A DNA stretch of 64,000 nucleotides from Ignavibacteria bacterium UBA7675 (GTDB lineage: Bacteria; Bacteroidota; Ignavibacteria; Kapaibacteriales; UB7675): contig DLHF01000013.1 in assembly GCA_002483085.1 (NCBI GenBank), forward strand, positions 111,275-175,274, given 5' to 3'. Made by a program: the position numbers and the translations under genes. A model generated the notes under the pieces. That model was not told where the DNA came from and ran no database searches. It saw only the letters and a list, made by a program, of their open reading frames with translations. Below are positions 44,401 to 53,004 of this stretch, one piece after another. Within the stretch, counting starts at the first letter, position 1. The number at the start of each line of letters is the position of its first letter.

Positions 44401-46906
44401 GATGATCGTAAAAAGACGGATGAGGTTCTCGTCCCACAGGAATGCTGATGAATCCACCATTCAGCCAGAGCTGTACCTGGTTGGCATAATGTGCACTCAG
44501 CGGCTGGCCGGAATTGCCGCCGGGGAGAATGACTTGTACCACGCTGTCCTGCATATCGCACACAAAGCGCATCGAGGCGCCGATTACTGGCACAAAGGGC
44601 TTCTGAAACTTCCACTCGGCATTGTTGATGGTTGTGCCATCGCCTCCGATAGGAAACGGCCCGATATTCACGATTTTATCGAGCGGCTTTGCTTCGCCCA
44701 GCAAGTGCTGAATAGTGAGCCTGTGCAACGCGCCGTAGTTCCACGCCTTAAAGTCGGTGCTTCGGAACGTTGTGCGCAGGTACACCACTGCTTCGCGGAA
44801 GCTGCGGAAAATAATATCGTGCCGTGTTTCCCGCTTCGATGTTCGTACATCATCGAACCACGTATCTGAAGAATCCTGCATGAGCTCCAGCGTGCGTCGA
44901 ACCGGCAGATTGGTGATATAAGAATACTGGAGGAACAGCCGCCTGCCGAGGTCATCTTCAAAAATATTACGCGTAAGGCGTTCGATAAACACAGCGTACA
45001 CCGCAGCATTTACCTCATTGGTTTCCATCAAGTAGTTCCACCGCGAGAGCGTGTCGAATGTGCGCTTTTCCACTGAGTCCATCCACGAGCGCCGGGCGCC
45101 GAGCGAGGGCAAAGCAACAGCAAGCAGCTCTTGTGCATGAGGCGATACGACATCGCTCTGCATGATGGCTGCTTCTTGTGTAGAAAAATCCTCGTATGAG
45201 GACAGCAGTTCGTGCATGCGTATTGCGCGCGATGCTGGTTCCCACAGCGAAGAAATGTAAAACGGTGGTGTGGACGTAGTCTTGTTATTTGCGCTGCATA
45301 CAAAGCCATTCGATGGGTTGTACAGCCGGGGCAGAGCGGATGGCTGATAGAAGCCCGTCCACTGTGCAGCGGCGTCCCATCCCGCATTGGGAAAATTTGG
45401 ATTACACGAAGAGCCGCGTTTGGGAACCATGCCCGCCGGAGCAATGCCGTAATTGCCTCGTGTATCTGCGTAGCAAAAATTCAGGCCTGGCACCGCAAAA
45501 ATATTCACAGCCCGCAGGAATTGCTCCCACGACTGAGCTTTTTGCAGGCGGTACATTGCCAAGATGTCGTCGGACATTGCGTGGCCGGTCCAAGAGTACG
45601 TAAGCACGTGCTTCTGAAAAAAATCACCTGGCTTCATGCCGTTGATTTTCATGAACTTATCGGGGTGCAACAGCGGATGCACATCGGATATCACAGCCGA
45701 GCGCTGTGTGTAGCGAAAGTCTATAATTGCTTCGCTGGAGTCTTTTACAATAATTGTATCGCGCACGACACTAAATGCTTTAGAGCCACCAGTGGGCAGG
45801 ATATAGCGCCGCTTGTTTGAGGAGTCGATTTTTTCAATAAAGTAGTCGCAGTCGTCGAGCATCATATTCGTAATGCCCCATGCAATGCGGTCGTTGCGCC
45901 CTACCAGCACGAAGGGAATGCCGGGGATGGTCATGCCCACGACATTCATCCCGGGCGATGTGATATGTGCTTCATACCATCGCGCAGGAGCCATAAGCAT
46001 CAGGTGAGGATCGTTGGCCAGCACAACACCCGACTTTTCGGAACGGCTTTTACGCATTACCAAACAATTGCTTCCACGCGAAGAGCCTTCGGACTTCAGG
46101 AACTCGCGCACACGCTGCTGCATATCCAGCACAGTGGCAAATGCCTCTTGTGATCCTCCGGCGCTGAACACATCGCGCAGAGCGGATGAATGCTGTGCAG
46201 GCGGGCGAGTGGTATCGCGCACCACAGCTTTCTTCTGGTCATTCATCACCGTAGGAGCGGTAGCAGGATAGGAAGGTACGAGCTGGGCGGCTCGTTCCGG
46301 GCCGATAGATGCTGATAGCTCGCCAAACGCTGCGTCCGACCAAAACGACATATTCATTTCCCACGCCATCATTCTGCCTACGATCAGGCAATCTTCGGCT
46401 TCCCAGGGGTCGGGACGATAGTCTAAAGCATCGAATTCAAAGGGAAGGGCAGTAGAATTTTGCTCGATATAGGCATTGACGCCCCGGGCATAGGCTTCGA
46501 GCGCCATTCGTGAGTCGCCGCTGATATACTTGTAGAGCTTTGCAGCCGTGCGGTGAATGCCAAAGGAGCGGAGGAACATATCGATATCTAATGTTCGCCG
46601 ACCAAATATTTCCGACAGGCGACCGCTTCCGGCACGCCGGGCTATATCCATTTGCCACAGCCTATCTTGGGCGTGTGCGTAGCCTATTCCAAAAAAAGCA
46701 TCGGCATCGCTTTTGCCTACGATATGAGGAATACCGTATGTATTGCGGTAAATAGACACAGAATCGCCTATACCCATTGTTTCAATATTGCCCGAAACAA
46801 CAGGATGCGATTTAGTAGCAATGAAAATAATAAAAAAGAGAAACGAGCTCAGGAGAACAACAAGGCTGAGGATAAGCCCGAAGGTAGTTCTGAAAAAGCG
46901 CAACAT
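44369..46906 (-). CDS. Penicillin acylase family protein, membrane-anchored
   Basis: An 845-residue Ntn-hydrolase precursor. An uncleaved-looking N-terminal helix (residues 7-31) is followed by the A chain (DTYGIPHIVG-like RNTYGIPHIVG, GYAHAQDRLWQMDIARR). Autoprocessing would expose Ser279 in SSRGSNCLVM, starting the B chain. ANDPHLMLMAPARWYEAHI and GIPFVLVGRNDRIAWGITN are typical. It hydrolyses some amide such as an acyl-homoserine lactone or beta-lactam side chain; the substrate is unknown. It starts 3 nt after the epimerase stop, so the two are co-transcribed. Confidence 0.92.
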   Translation of the reverse strand: MLRFFRTTFGLILSLVVLLSSFLFFIIFIATKSHPVVSGNIETMGIGDSVSIYRNTYGIPHIVGKSDADAFFGIGYAHAQDRLWQMDIARRAGSGRLSEIFGRRTLDIDMFLRSFGIHRTAAKLYKYISGDSRMALEAYARGVNAYIEQNSTALPFEFDALDYRPDPWEAEDCLIVGRMMAWEMNMSFWSDAAFGELSASIGPERAAQLVPSYPATAPTVMNDQKKAVVRDTTRPPAQHSSALRDVFSAGGSQEAFATVLDMQQRVREFLKSEGSSRGSNCLVMRKSRSEKSGVVLANDPHLMLMAPARWYEAHITSPGMNVVGMTIPGIPFVLVGRNDRIAWGITNMMLDDCDYFIEKIDSSNKRRYILPTGGSKAFSVVRDTIIVKDSSEAIIDFRYTQRSAVISDVHPLLHPDKFMKINGMKPGDFFQKHVLTYSWTGHAMSDDILAMYRLQKAQSWEQFLRAVNIFAVPGLNFCYADTRGNYGIAPAGMVPKRGSSCNPNFPNAGWDAAAQWTGFYQPSALPRLYNPSNGFVCSANNKTTSTPPFYISSLWEPASRAIRMHELLSSYEDFSTQEAAIMQSDVVSPHAQELLAVALPSLGARRSWMDSVEKRTFDTLSRWNYLMETNEVNAAVYAVFIERLTRNIFEDDLGRRLFLQYSYITNLPVRRTLELMQDSSDTWFDDVRTSKRETRHDIIFRSFREAVVYLRTTFRSTDFKAWNYGALHRLTIQHLLGEAKPLDKIVNIGPFPIGGDGTTINNAEWKFQKPFVPVIGASMRFVCDMQDSVVQVILPGGNSGQPLSAHYANQVQLWLNGGFISIPVGREPHPSFYDHLTLVPAPKED

Positions 46907-46909
46907 AGA

Positions 46910-47893
46910 TTACAGCCATTCCTGCTTGATGTACCAGCCTACCGTATCGGCAATGCCGTCTGCAAGAGAGAGCTTTTGGCGGTAGCCAAAATCCCGGCGC
47001 GCCTTTTCGGTAGAGCATATCCAGTATTTCTGGATCATATCCAATCCCTTTTCGTAGTTCAGCACTGGCGGTTTAGAGGCAAAGCGCCCAAAGAAACCAG
47101 ACACACCGGCGATTGCTCGTACTAAAGGGTGTGGAATATTGATGGTAAAAGGTTTTTTCTTTAAAAAGTCGGCTGTTGCCTGTCCAATCTGGCTCCAGGT
47201 ATAAAATTCATCCGAGCCTATGTGATAGAGTTCGCCAGCGGTTGCGCCTGATTCCCCTGCTTCTACAATCCCGCGTGCGAGGTCGGAAGAGTGGACGAGA
47301 CTCACGTACTTATCGTCGAACCCAATGAGCGGAGCCAATCCCTTGTTTACTGTTTGGAAAAATGTCAGCGTTGCTGTGTCGCGCGGGCCAAAGACGGCGG
47401 GCGGGCGCACAATAGTAATAGGAATGCGGTTCTTATCGGCCAGGACTTCCTGCTCGGCTGCGAGCTTGCTGGCGCCATACGCTGTAATAGGGCGGCATAC
47501 TGTTGTTTCTACAACAGGCTGCTGGAGCGAAAGGGCAGGGCCGGCAGCCGCAAGGCTACTTACATGGACAAAGCGCGTAACATCAGGGGCTTTTTTGAGC
47601 ACGGCGTTCAGCAGATTGCGTGTGCCACCCTGATTGCCCTGAAAAAATTCTTCTCGGCTGCGCGCCGCAGTCAGCCCGGCTACGTGGAACACATAGTCGG
47701 CGTCCTCCACGGCTTTGTACAGCGACTCCTCGTTCGACAGCGAGCCTTCCACCGTGCGCACGGAAGAAGAAGCAAGCCATTGGAGATTGCTGGTTTTGCG
47801 CGTAAGGCAGTACACATCGTACCCTTTATCAAGAAGGAGTTCGGCAATATGGCTGCCGATAAAACCCGTAGCACCTGTAAGAAGAACTTTCAT
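46910..47893 (-). CDS. NAD-dependent epimerase/dehydratase (extended SDR)
   Basis: A 327-residue extended SDR. The N-terminal GATGFIGSH binds NAD, VFHVAGLTA and VHVSSLAA follow, and the catalytic pair is in ITAYGASKLAAEQ. The layout suits a sugar-nucleotide epimerase, a 3-beta-HSD-like or a dihydroflavonol-reductase-like enzyme; I cannot tell which. The ATG at 47893 starts the Rossmann motif directly. Downstream is the penicillin acylase gene. Confidence 0.87.
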   Translation of the reverse strand: MKVLLTGATGFIGSHIAELLLDKGYDVYCLTRKTSNLQWLASSSVRTVEGSLSNEESLYKAVEDADYVFHVAGLTAARSREEFFQGNQGGTRNLLNAVLKKAPDVTRFVHVSSLAAAGPALSLQQPVVETTVCRPITAYGASKLAAEQEVLADKNRIPITIVRPPAVFGPRDTATLTFFQTVNKGLAPLIGFDDKYVSLVHSSDLARGIVEAGESGATAGELYHIGSDEFYTWSQIGQATADFLKKKPFTINIPHPLVRAIAGVSGFFGRFASKPPVLNYEKGLDMIQKYWICSTEKARRDFGYRQKLSLADGIADTVGWYIKQEWL

Positions 47894-48057
47894 GGATCCA
47901 CAGAAAGTAAGCAGGACAGAACTCGCATTTGGCATCGGTTACAAACTTACCCTTAAAAGCCGGAAGAAAAAAATTGAACAGGGAGTTTTATATTGAAATA
48001 AACGATGAAAAATTCCTAAATTTATGCCGTTTCAGGCAGAATTGCAGGAGGCGTACC

Positions 48058-48114
48058 ATGAGTTGCAATGGGGGCGCCGTCCGGGTCGTTTTAAGAGCAG
48101 CCTACACAGGCTGA
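48058..48114 (+). CDS. Possible 18-residue small ORF with strong ribosome-binding site
   Basis: AGGAGG at 48046-48051 stands 6 nt before ATG 48058, followed by 18 codons (MSCNGGAVRVVLRAAYTG) and TGA. Strong SD sites are rare in this window, which is why I record it. It could be a leader peptide for the fusion gene that starts 173 nt downstream, or chance. The rest of the 394 nt gap (47894-48287) holds a small hairpin CTGCAA GCAT TTGCAG at 48230-48245 and no other gene. Confidence 0.3.
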   Translation: MSCNGGAVRVVLRAAYTG

Positions 48115-48287
48115 GCACCTTTTGCCGGAGACAGGGAACAGCGGCAGCGATCGCGCACTCTCCCGCCAATAGCGCGAAATCTTACTGGTAGCCCTTGCGT
48201 TCCCAGCTTCCCAATATGCCTTCGAGCGCCTGCAAGCATTTGCAGCAATACGCCGACAATACTTCCTAATCACAAACCAGAAGCAGC

Positions 48288-50792
48288 ATGAAAAAAGCAG
48301 TGATCATGGCCGGGGGATTTGGTACGAGGTTGCGCCCGCTAACGAATAATCTTCCGAAACCAATGGTGCCGGTGTGCAATATCCCTATGATGGAGCATAT
48401 TGTCCATCTTTTGAAGCAGCACTCTGTTACTGATATTATTTCTCTTCTGTACTTCCAGCCCGAAAAAATCACATCGCATTTCGGCAATGGTGCGCCGTTC
48501 GGTATTTCTATGAAATACGTGGAAGCCGCTGCCGACTACGGGACAGCGGGCAGTGTAAAAAACGCACAGGAGCACCTCGGCGACAGGTTCATTATTATCA
48601 GCGGCGATGTGCTGACCGATTTTGATATTACTGCTGCGCTTCGATACCACGAGGAAAAAGGAGCAAAAGCTACCATTGTGCTTACCCAGGCCGAAAATCC
48701 TTTGCAGTTTGGTATTGTTATGGCCAACGACGAAGGCCGGATTACGCGGTTCTTGGAAAAGCCGTCGTGGGGCGAAGTGTTTTCCGATACGATTAACACC
48801 GGTATCTATATTCTCGAACCCGAAGTGCTCGACCTTATACCATACCAGAAAGATTTTGACTTCAGCAAAGACCTATTCCCGCTGATGCTGCGTATGGGCA
48901 TGCCCCTGTACGGCTATATTGCCAAAGGATATTGGCAGGATATTGGCAATTTAGAGCAGTACCGCGAGGTGCACACCGATGTGCTCAATGGCAAAGTGCA
49001 GATTCATATCAATGGTGTAAAGCAGGGCAATTCCGTGATTTCCGGCAGTGCTCAAGTCCACGAAACCGCAAAACTGGGCGGTGTAGTAGTGATTGGCGAC
49101 AACACGGTCGTAGGCCCCTATGCGGAAATTACAAATTCCGTCCTTGGCGCTGATGTACAGGTGGCCGCAGGTGCTAAAGTTGTAAACAGTATTCTGTGGA
49201 ACCGCATTAGCGTAGGCGAAAGTGCCGAACTGCACGATGATGTAATCTGCAATGGCACAGTGATAGGGCGCGATGTGACAATAGAAGAAAACGTGTTCGT
49301 GGCCGACAATTGTGTGATCGGCGAGGGGGCAGAGCTGCGCTCCAACATCAAGCTGTGGCCGGAACGCCAGGTAGAGTCGCATGCAATTCTCTCGCGGAGC
49401 CTTGTGCAGGAAGAAAAATGGCTGCGCGAACTGTTTGCCAATGCACGGGTGACAGGTATTTCTAATATCGAAATGAATCCTGAGTTTGGTGCGCGTTTTG
49501 GTGCTGCACTCGGCAATGCTTTTGGTCCAAACGCGACGCTCACAGGCAGCCGCGACGCCAATGTTGTGTCGCGCATGGTAAAGCGGGCGATTACCGCAGG
49601 GCTGATGTCCGTAGGTGTACATATCAACGATTTGCAACTGACGCCGCTGCCTATTACCCGCCAAATGCTTGCAAATGGCACAGAGGTGGCCGGATTTCAC
49701 GTGCGGCAGTCTCCGCGCGATCCTCGCCAGATTGATATTATTGTGCTGAATGCCGACGGACGCGATTTGCCCTCGTCGAAAACAAAGGCAATCGAACGCT
49801 TGTTCTTTGGCGAAGATATACGCCGCGTGCCGCCGGAAGACGTAGGCGTGCTGAACTTCCCAGAGCGCACTACAGAGGCGTATCTCAATCAGTTTGTGCA
49901 AGCGCTCAATGTGAGCGCCATATCCGAGCGCCGTTTCAACATCGTGGTAGACTATTCCTATGGCATGACTGCCAATGTATTCCCACGTATTCTCGGCAAA
50001 TTCGACTGCAATGTCGTATCTATCAATGGGTATGTGGATTCGCGTAAATCCTCGCGCAACGATGATGAAATGGTGCAGGCACAGGAGCAGCTCAGCAAGC
50101 TCATTACGTCGCTCGGCTATGCGCCGGGCTTCATTATCGACCCGAGCTCGGAGAAAATCTGGATTGTAGACGAAGAAGGCAAATGGTATTCGCCGCTGCG
50201 CCTGTTATCGGTTATGACAAAGCTGTTCCTGGAGACACACCGCGAGCGCGAGCCGTACAAAATTGTCGTGCCGATATCGGCTTCGCAGGAAATAGAGATG
50301 ATAGCAGCAGAGTACGATGTAGAAGTGCTGCGTATTAAAGACTCGCACTCGGCGATGATGGATGTAACACGCGAAGAACATGTGCTGTTTGTGGGCGGAA
50401 CGCGGGGAAGTTTTATTTTTACGGACTTCTTTTTTGCTTCCGATGGTATGTTCTCCATTGGCAAAACACTGGAAATGCTGGCTACAAGCGGGCAGACGCT
50501 GGCGCAGATCAATGCAGCGATTCCCATTCGCGAGATGTACACCTACGAAGTGTCGTGCCCGTGGGAAAGTAAGGGTACGATCATGCGCCGGGCAATGGAA
50601 TACAGCGAGAGCATGGACAGGCAGCTTGTCGACGGTATTAAAATTTTTGAAGCGGGTAAATCTGTTCTCTTGGTGCCAGACCGCGAGCGAGCTGTGTTTC
50701 ACGTGCTGGCCGAAGCCGATACAGCAGAGGACGCATGGCGATTTGGCGAGAGCTATGTTTCGCTTGTGGAGCACTGGCGCGACGGGCATTGA
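48288..50792 (+). CDS. Mannose-1-phosphate guanylyltransferase-like / phosphomannomutase-like fusion
   Basis: An 834-residue fusion. Residues 1-235 are a sugar nucleotidyltransferase (GGFGTRLRPLTNNLPKPMVP, GDVLTDFD, FLEKPSWGEVFSDTINTGIYI). Residues 250-370 are left-handed beta-helix hexapeptide repeats (VVIGDNTVVGPYAEI). Residues 375-834 are phosphohexomutase-like, but the phosphoserine loop reads HVRQSPRDP and the metal loop IDPSSEKIWIVDE, so the usual S-H-N-P and DGDGDR are lost. The first half probably makes GDP-mannose or a related NDP-sugar for glycans; the second may be regulatory or structural. Confidence 0.85.
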   Translation: MKKAVIMAGGFGTRLRPLTNNLPKPMVPVCNIPMMEHIVHLLKQHSVTDIISLLYFQPEKITSHFGNGAPFGISMKYVEAAADYGTAGSVKNAQEHLGDRFIIISGDVLTDFDITAALRYHEEKGAKATIVLTQAENPLQFGIVMANDEGRITRFLEKPSWGEVFSDTINTGIYILEPEVLDLIPYQKDFDFSKDLFPLMLRMGMPLYGYIAKGYWQDIGNLEQYREVHTDVLNGKVQIHINGVKQGNSVISGSAQVHETAKLGGVVVIGDNTVVGPYAEITNSVLGADVQVAAGAKVVNSILWNRISVGESAELHDDVICNGTVIGRDVTIEENVFVADNCVIGEGAELRSNIKLWPERQVESHAILSRSLVQEEKWLRELFANARVTGISNIEMNPEFGARFGAALGNAFGPNATLTGSRDANVVSRMVKRAITAGLMSVGVHINDLQLTPLPITRQMLANGTEVAGFHVRQSPRDPRQIDIIVLNADGRDLPSSKTKAIERLFFGEDIRRVPPEDVGVLNFPERTTEAYLNQFVQALNVSAISERRFNIVVDYSYGMTANVFPRILGKFDCNVVSINGYVDSRKSSRNDDEMVQAQEQLSKLITSLGYAPGFIIDPSSEKIWIVDEEGKWYSPLRLLSVMTKLFLETHREREPYKIVVPISASQEIEMIAAEYDVEVLRIKDSHSAMMDVTREEHVLFVGGTRGSFIFTDFFFASDGMFSIGKTLEMLATSGQTLAQINAAIPIREMYTYEVSCPWESKGTIMRRAMEYSESMDRQLVDGIKIFEAGKSVLLVPDRERAVFHVLAEADTAEDAWRFGESYVSLVEHWRDGH

Positions 50793-50840
50793 CAGAAGCG
50801 CCGGGGTGTTTGTAACGCAGATTTGTGTATGTTTGTGGAT

Positions 50841-50863
50841 ATGGCAGGCGCGTAGCCTGCCAT
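50841..50863. other. Hairpin after the fusion gene
   Basis: ATGGCAGGC (50841-50849) and its exact complement GCCTGCCAT (50855-50863), loop GCGTA. There is no T-run. It may be a weak terminator or a stabilising stem in the 181 nt gap before the IIA gene. Confidence 0.55.
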
Positions 50864-50973
50864 CTGCAAGGCCGGACAAGGAGTTTCAGCGAACAACGCC
50901 GTATTGCCAGTAGATAATATGGCGGCACCGCACTTCCCGACAGTGAAGCGGTGTATTAACAGAAAGGACCTGT

Positions 50974-51444
50974 ATGCGCATTACCGATGTATTGGCTGCA
51001 GCAACGGTTGCAGTTAATGTATCCATGAAGACAAAGGAAGAGGTTCTCAGCCACCTCGTTTCGTTGATCGACAGCACCGGCCTCGTTCGCGACCGCGACA
51101 AGGTGTTTTCTGTCATCAGTGCCCGCGAAAAGATCATGTCGACTGGTATCGGAAAGGGATTTGCTTTTCCGCATGCCAAAACCGATGCCGTTACCGATAC
51201 TATGGGTGCGCTTGTCACCCTGAAAGAGCCGGTGGAATACCAGTCGCTCGACGGTCAGCCGGTGTCTATTGTATTTATGCTCGTTGGCCGCGAGAACGCG
51301 GTCGGTACCCATCTTCGTCTCCTCAGTCGAGTATCCCGCCTTATGAACAGTGATGAGTTTCGACATCAACTGCTTCTGTCCACCAGTCCTGAACAGGTGA
51401 TCGAGCTGATCACCACGGAAGAAGAGCAGCGCCTCGACGTGTAA
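50974..51444 (+). CDS. PTS IIA domain protein, PtsN/fructose type
   Basis: A 156-residue single EIIA domain. The phosphorylated His lies in GKGFAFPHAKTD (residue about 68), with STGIGKG before it and PVSIVFMLVGRENAVGTHLRLLSRVSRLM after it. This is the nitrogen/fructose IIA family. With no sugar permease nearby, a regulatory role like PtsN is likely, or a role in HPr-kinase style signalling. The ribosome-binding site AAAGGA is 6 nt upstream. hisS follows after 32 nt. Confidence 0.87.
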   Translation: MRITDVLAAATVAVNVSMKTKEEVLSHLVSLIDSTGLVRDRDKVFSVISAREKIMSTGIGKGFAFPHAKTDAVTDTMGALVTLKEPVEYQSLDGQPVSIVFMLVGRENAVGTHLRLLSRVSRLMNSDEFRHQLLLSTSPEQVIELITTEEEQRLDV

Positions 51445-51476
51445 CAGAGTTTCCGTTCATACAATATCGTACTACT

Positions 51477-52736
51477 ATGCAGATTCAATACCCCAAGGGC
51501 ATGCAGGATATTTTGCCCTCACAAACCGGCATGTGGCAGGCTCTGGAAGATATCTGCCGCAGTGCATCTGCCAGATATGGCTACCGGGAAATCCGCACTC
51601 CTATTCTGGAAAAGACTGAGCTCTTTGTTCGCGGTGTCGGTGAAGGTACCGATATCGTAGGCAAGGAAATGTACAGCTTTAGAGATCAGGGCGACGAAGC
51701 GCTTACCCTGCGGCCCGAGCTTACTGCCGGTGTGGCGCGTGCTGTGCTCCAGCACAATCTGATGGAACTGAGCGGAACTCAGCGCCTGTGGTACTACGGC
51801 CCGTTGTTTCGGCATGAGCGTCCGCAAAAAGGCCGCTATCGCCAGTTCTACCAGTACGGTGCAGAACTTCTCGGCTCGCCGTACCCCGAAAGCGATGTGG
51901 AAGTAATTCAGCTCGCTTATGATATTCTTCGTGGTCTGGGGCTCAGCGAGTTCTCGCTGAAAATTAATACACTGGGCAATGCTGCAAGTAGGCAGGCATA
52001 CCGTGATACGTTGGTGAGCTTTCTTACACCTCTCGCCGATAAGCTCTCGGCAGAAAGCCGCAACCGCCTCGGCAAAAACCCGCTGCGTATCCTGGATTCG
52101 AAAGACCCCGGCGATAGAGAATTGCTTGCCGATGTTCCGCGTTTTGGCGATGTTCTCGACGAAGAAAGCCGCTCGTATTTTGCTGCGGTGCAGGATATGC
52201 TCACGGCATTGGATATCTCGTTTGTGGTGAGCGATAAGCTCGTGCGTGGATTAGACTACTACTCGCACACGGTGTTTGAATTCTCCACCGATAAACTGGG
52301 AGCGCAGGATGCTCTCGGCGGCGGTGGGCGATACGACGGTCTGTTTGAGCAGCTCGGCAGTAAAAAGAAAATACCCGGTGTGGGATTCGCTGCTGGGGTA
52401 GAGCGCCTGCTGCTGCTGTTGCAGGAGGAACACCTGGCTATTGGCAAAGAACAGGGCCCGGACTTTTATCTCGTTGGTCTCGACGACGAATCGCGCGCGA
52501 TAGTGATAAAGCTCGCTCGCGATCTGCGGCTGGCTGGTAAATCTGTGCTTACCGATCTGCAACGCCGCTCGCTGAAGGCGCAGATGAAAGAAGCCGATAA
52601 AGCCCAGGCGCTTACAGTAGTTATCATTGGCGAAGCCGAGCGCGTTGCGGGAATTGTACGGGTGCGAAATATGGCGACAGGTGAGCAAGTCGAGTACAGT
52701 ATTGATACGGCTGCCGTACAACTCGGCCAGTTGTAA
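51477..52736 (+). CDS. hisS: Histidyl-tRNA synthetase
   Basis: A 419-residue class II synthetase. Motif 1 is near residues 40-60, motif 2 is LWYYGPLFRHERPQKGRYRQFYQYGAE in outline, and the histidine A motif is LVRGLDYYSHTVFEF. Motif 3 is GVGFAAGVERLLLLL. The C-terminal anticodon domain ends at AAVQLGQL. Length is normal. Confidence 0.97.
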   Translation: MQIQYPKGMQDILPSQTGMWQALEDICRSASARYGYREIRTPILEKTELFVRGVGEGTDIVGKEMYSFRDQGDEALTLRPELTAGVARAVLQHNLMELSGTQRLWYYGPLFRHERPQKGRYRQFYQYGAELLGSPYPESDVEVIQLAYDILRGLGLSEFSLKINTLGNAASRQAYRDTLVSFLTPLADKLSAESRNRLGKNPLRILDSKDPGDRELLADVPRFGDVLDEESRSYFAAVQDMLTALDISFVVSDKLVRGLDYYSHTVFEFSTDKLGAQDALGGGGRYDGLFEQLGSKKKIPGVGFAAGVERLLLLLQEEHLAIGKEQGPDFYLVGLDDESRAIVIKLARDLRLAGKSVLTDLQRRSLKAQMKEADKAQALTVVIIGEAERVAGIVRVRNMATGEQVEYSIDTAAVQLGQL

Positions 52737-52796
52737 CGCTTTGCAGGATCGTAGCTCTTTTTATCGGGTTGCCCCAAATGTATTGAGTAGTGATGA

Positions 52797-52885
52797 TGTG
52801 GCACGGGCGTCGCTGTGGCGTCCGTCCGTCGCTGTCACCGGTCGCACATTCTGTTCGTCGCTGGTCCGAAGGCCTGCCGCCTGAA
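52797..52885 (+). repeat. Dispersed intergenic repeat, copy H (head module only)
   Basis: Starts TGTGGCACGGGCGTCGCTGT, continues CGCTGTCACCGGTCGCAC and TTCGTCGCTGGTCCGAAGGC. It matches the first 70 or so bases of copy I, but the hairpin and the GCGCGGTGC core are absent. It lies in the 268 nt between hisS and the histidine kinase gene. Confidence 0.85.
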
Positions 52886-53004
52886 CATCCATCAGGCAGC
52901 TTCGATTTGCTGCATGATCCCGACCGGAGAGCAGTCTGCTGCATGAATTTTCCACGAATGTCGTCTCACAGAAATGCAAATCTGTAGAATGTGGAGCGGA
53001 GCCA

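Noticed and set aside
48046..48245. Signal recognition particle RNA or other known housekeeping RNA
   Set aside because: AGCAGCC was noticed, but the paired GGTCAGG and the GNRA tetraloop are absent, and the flanks do not pair.
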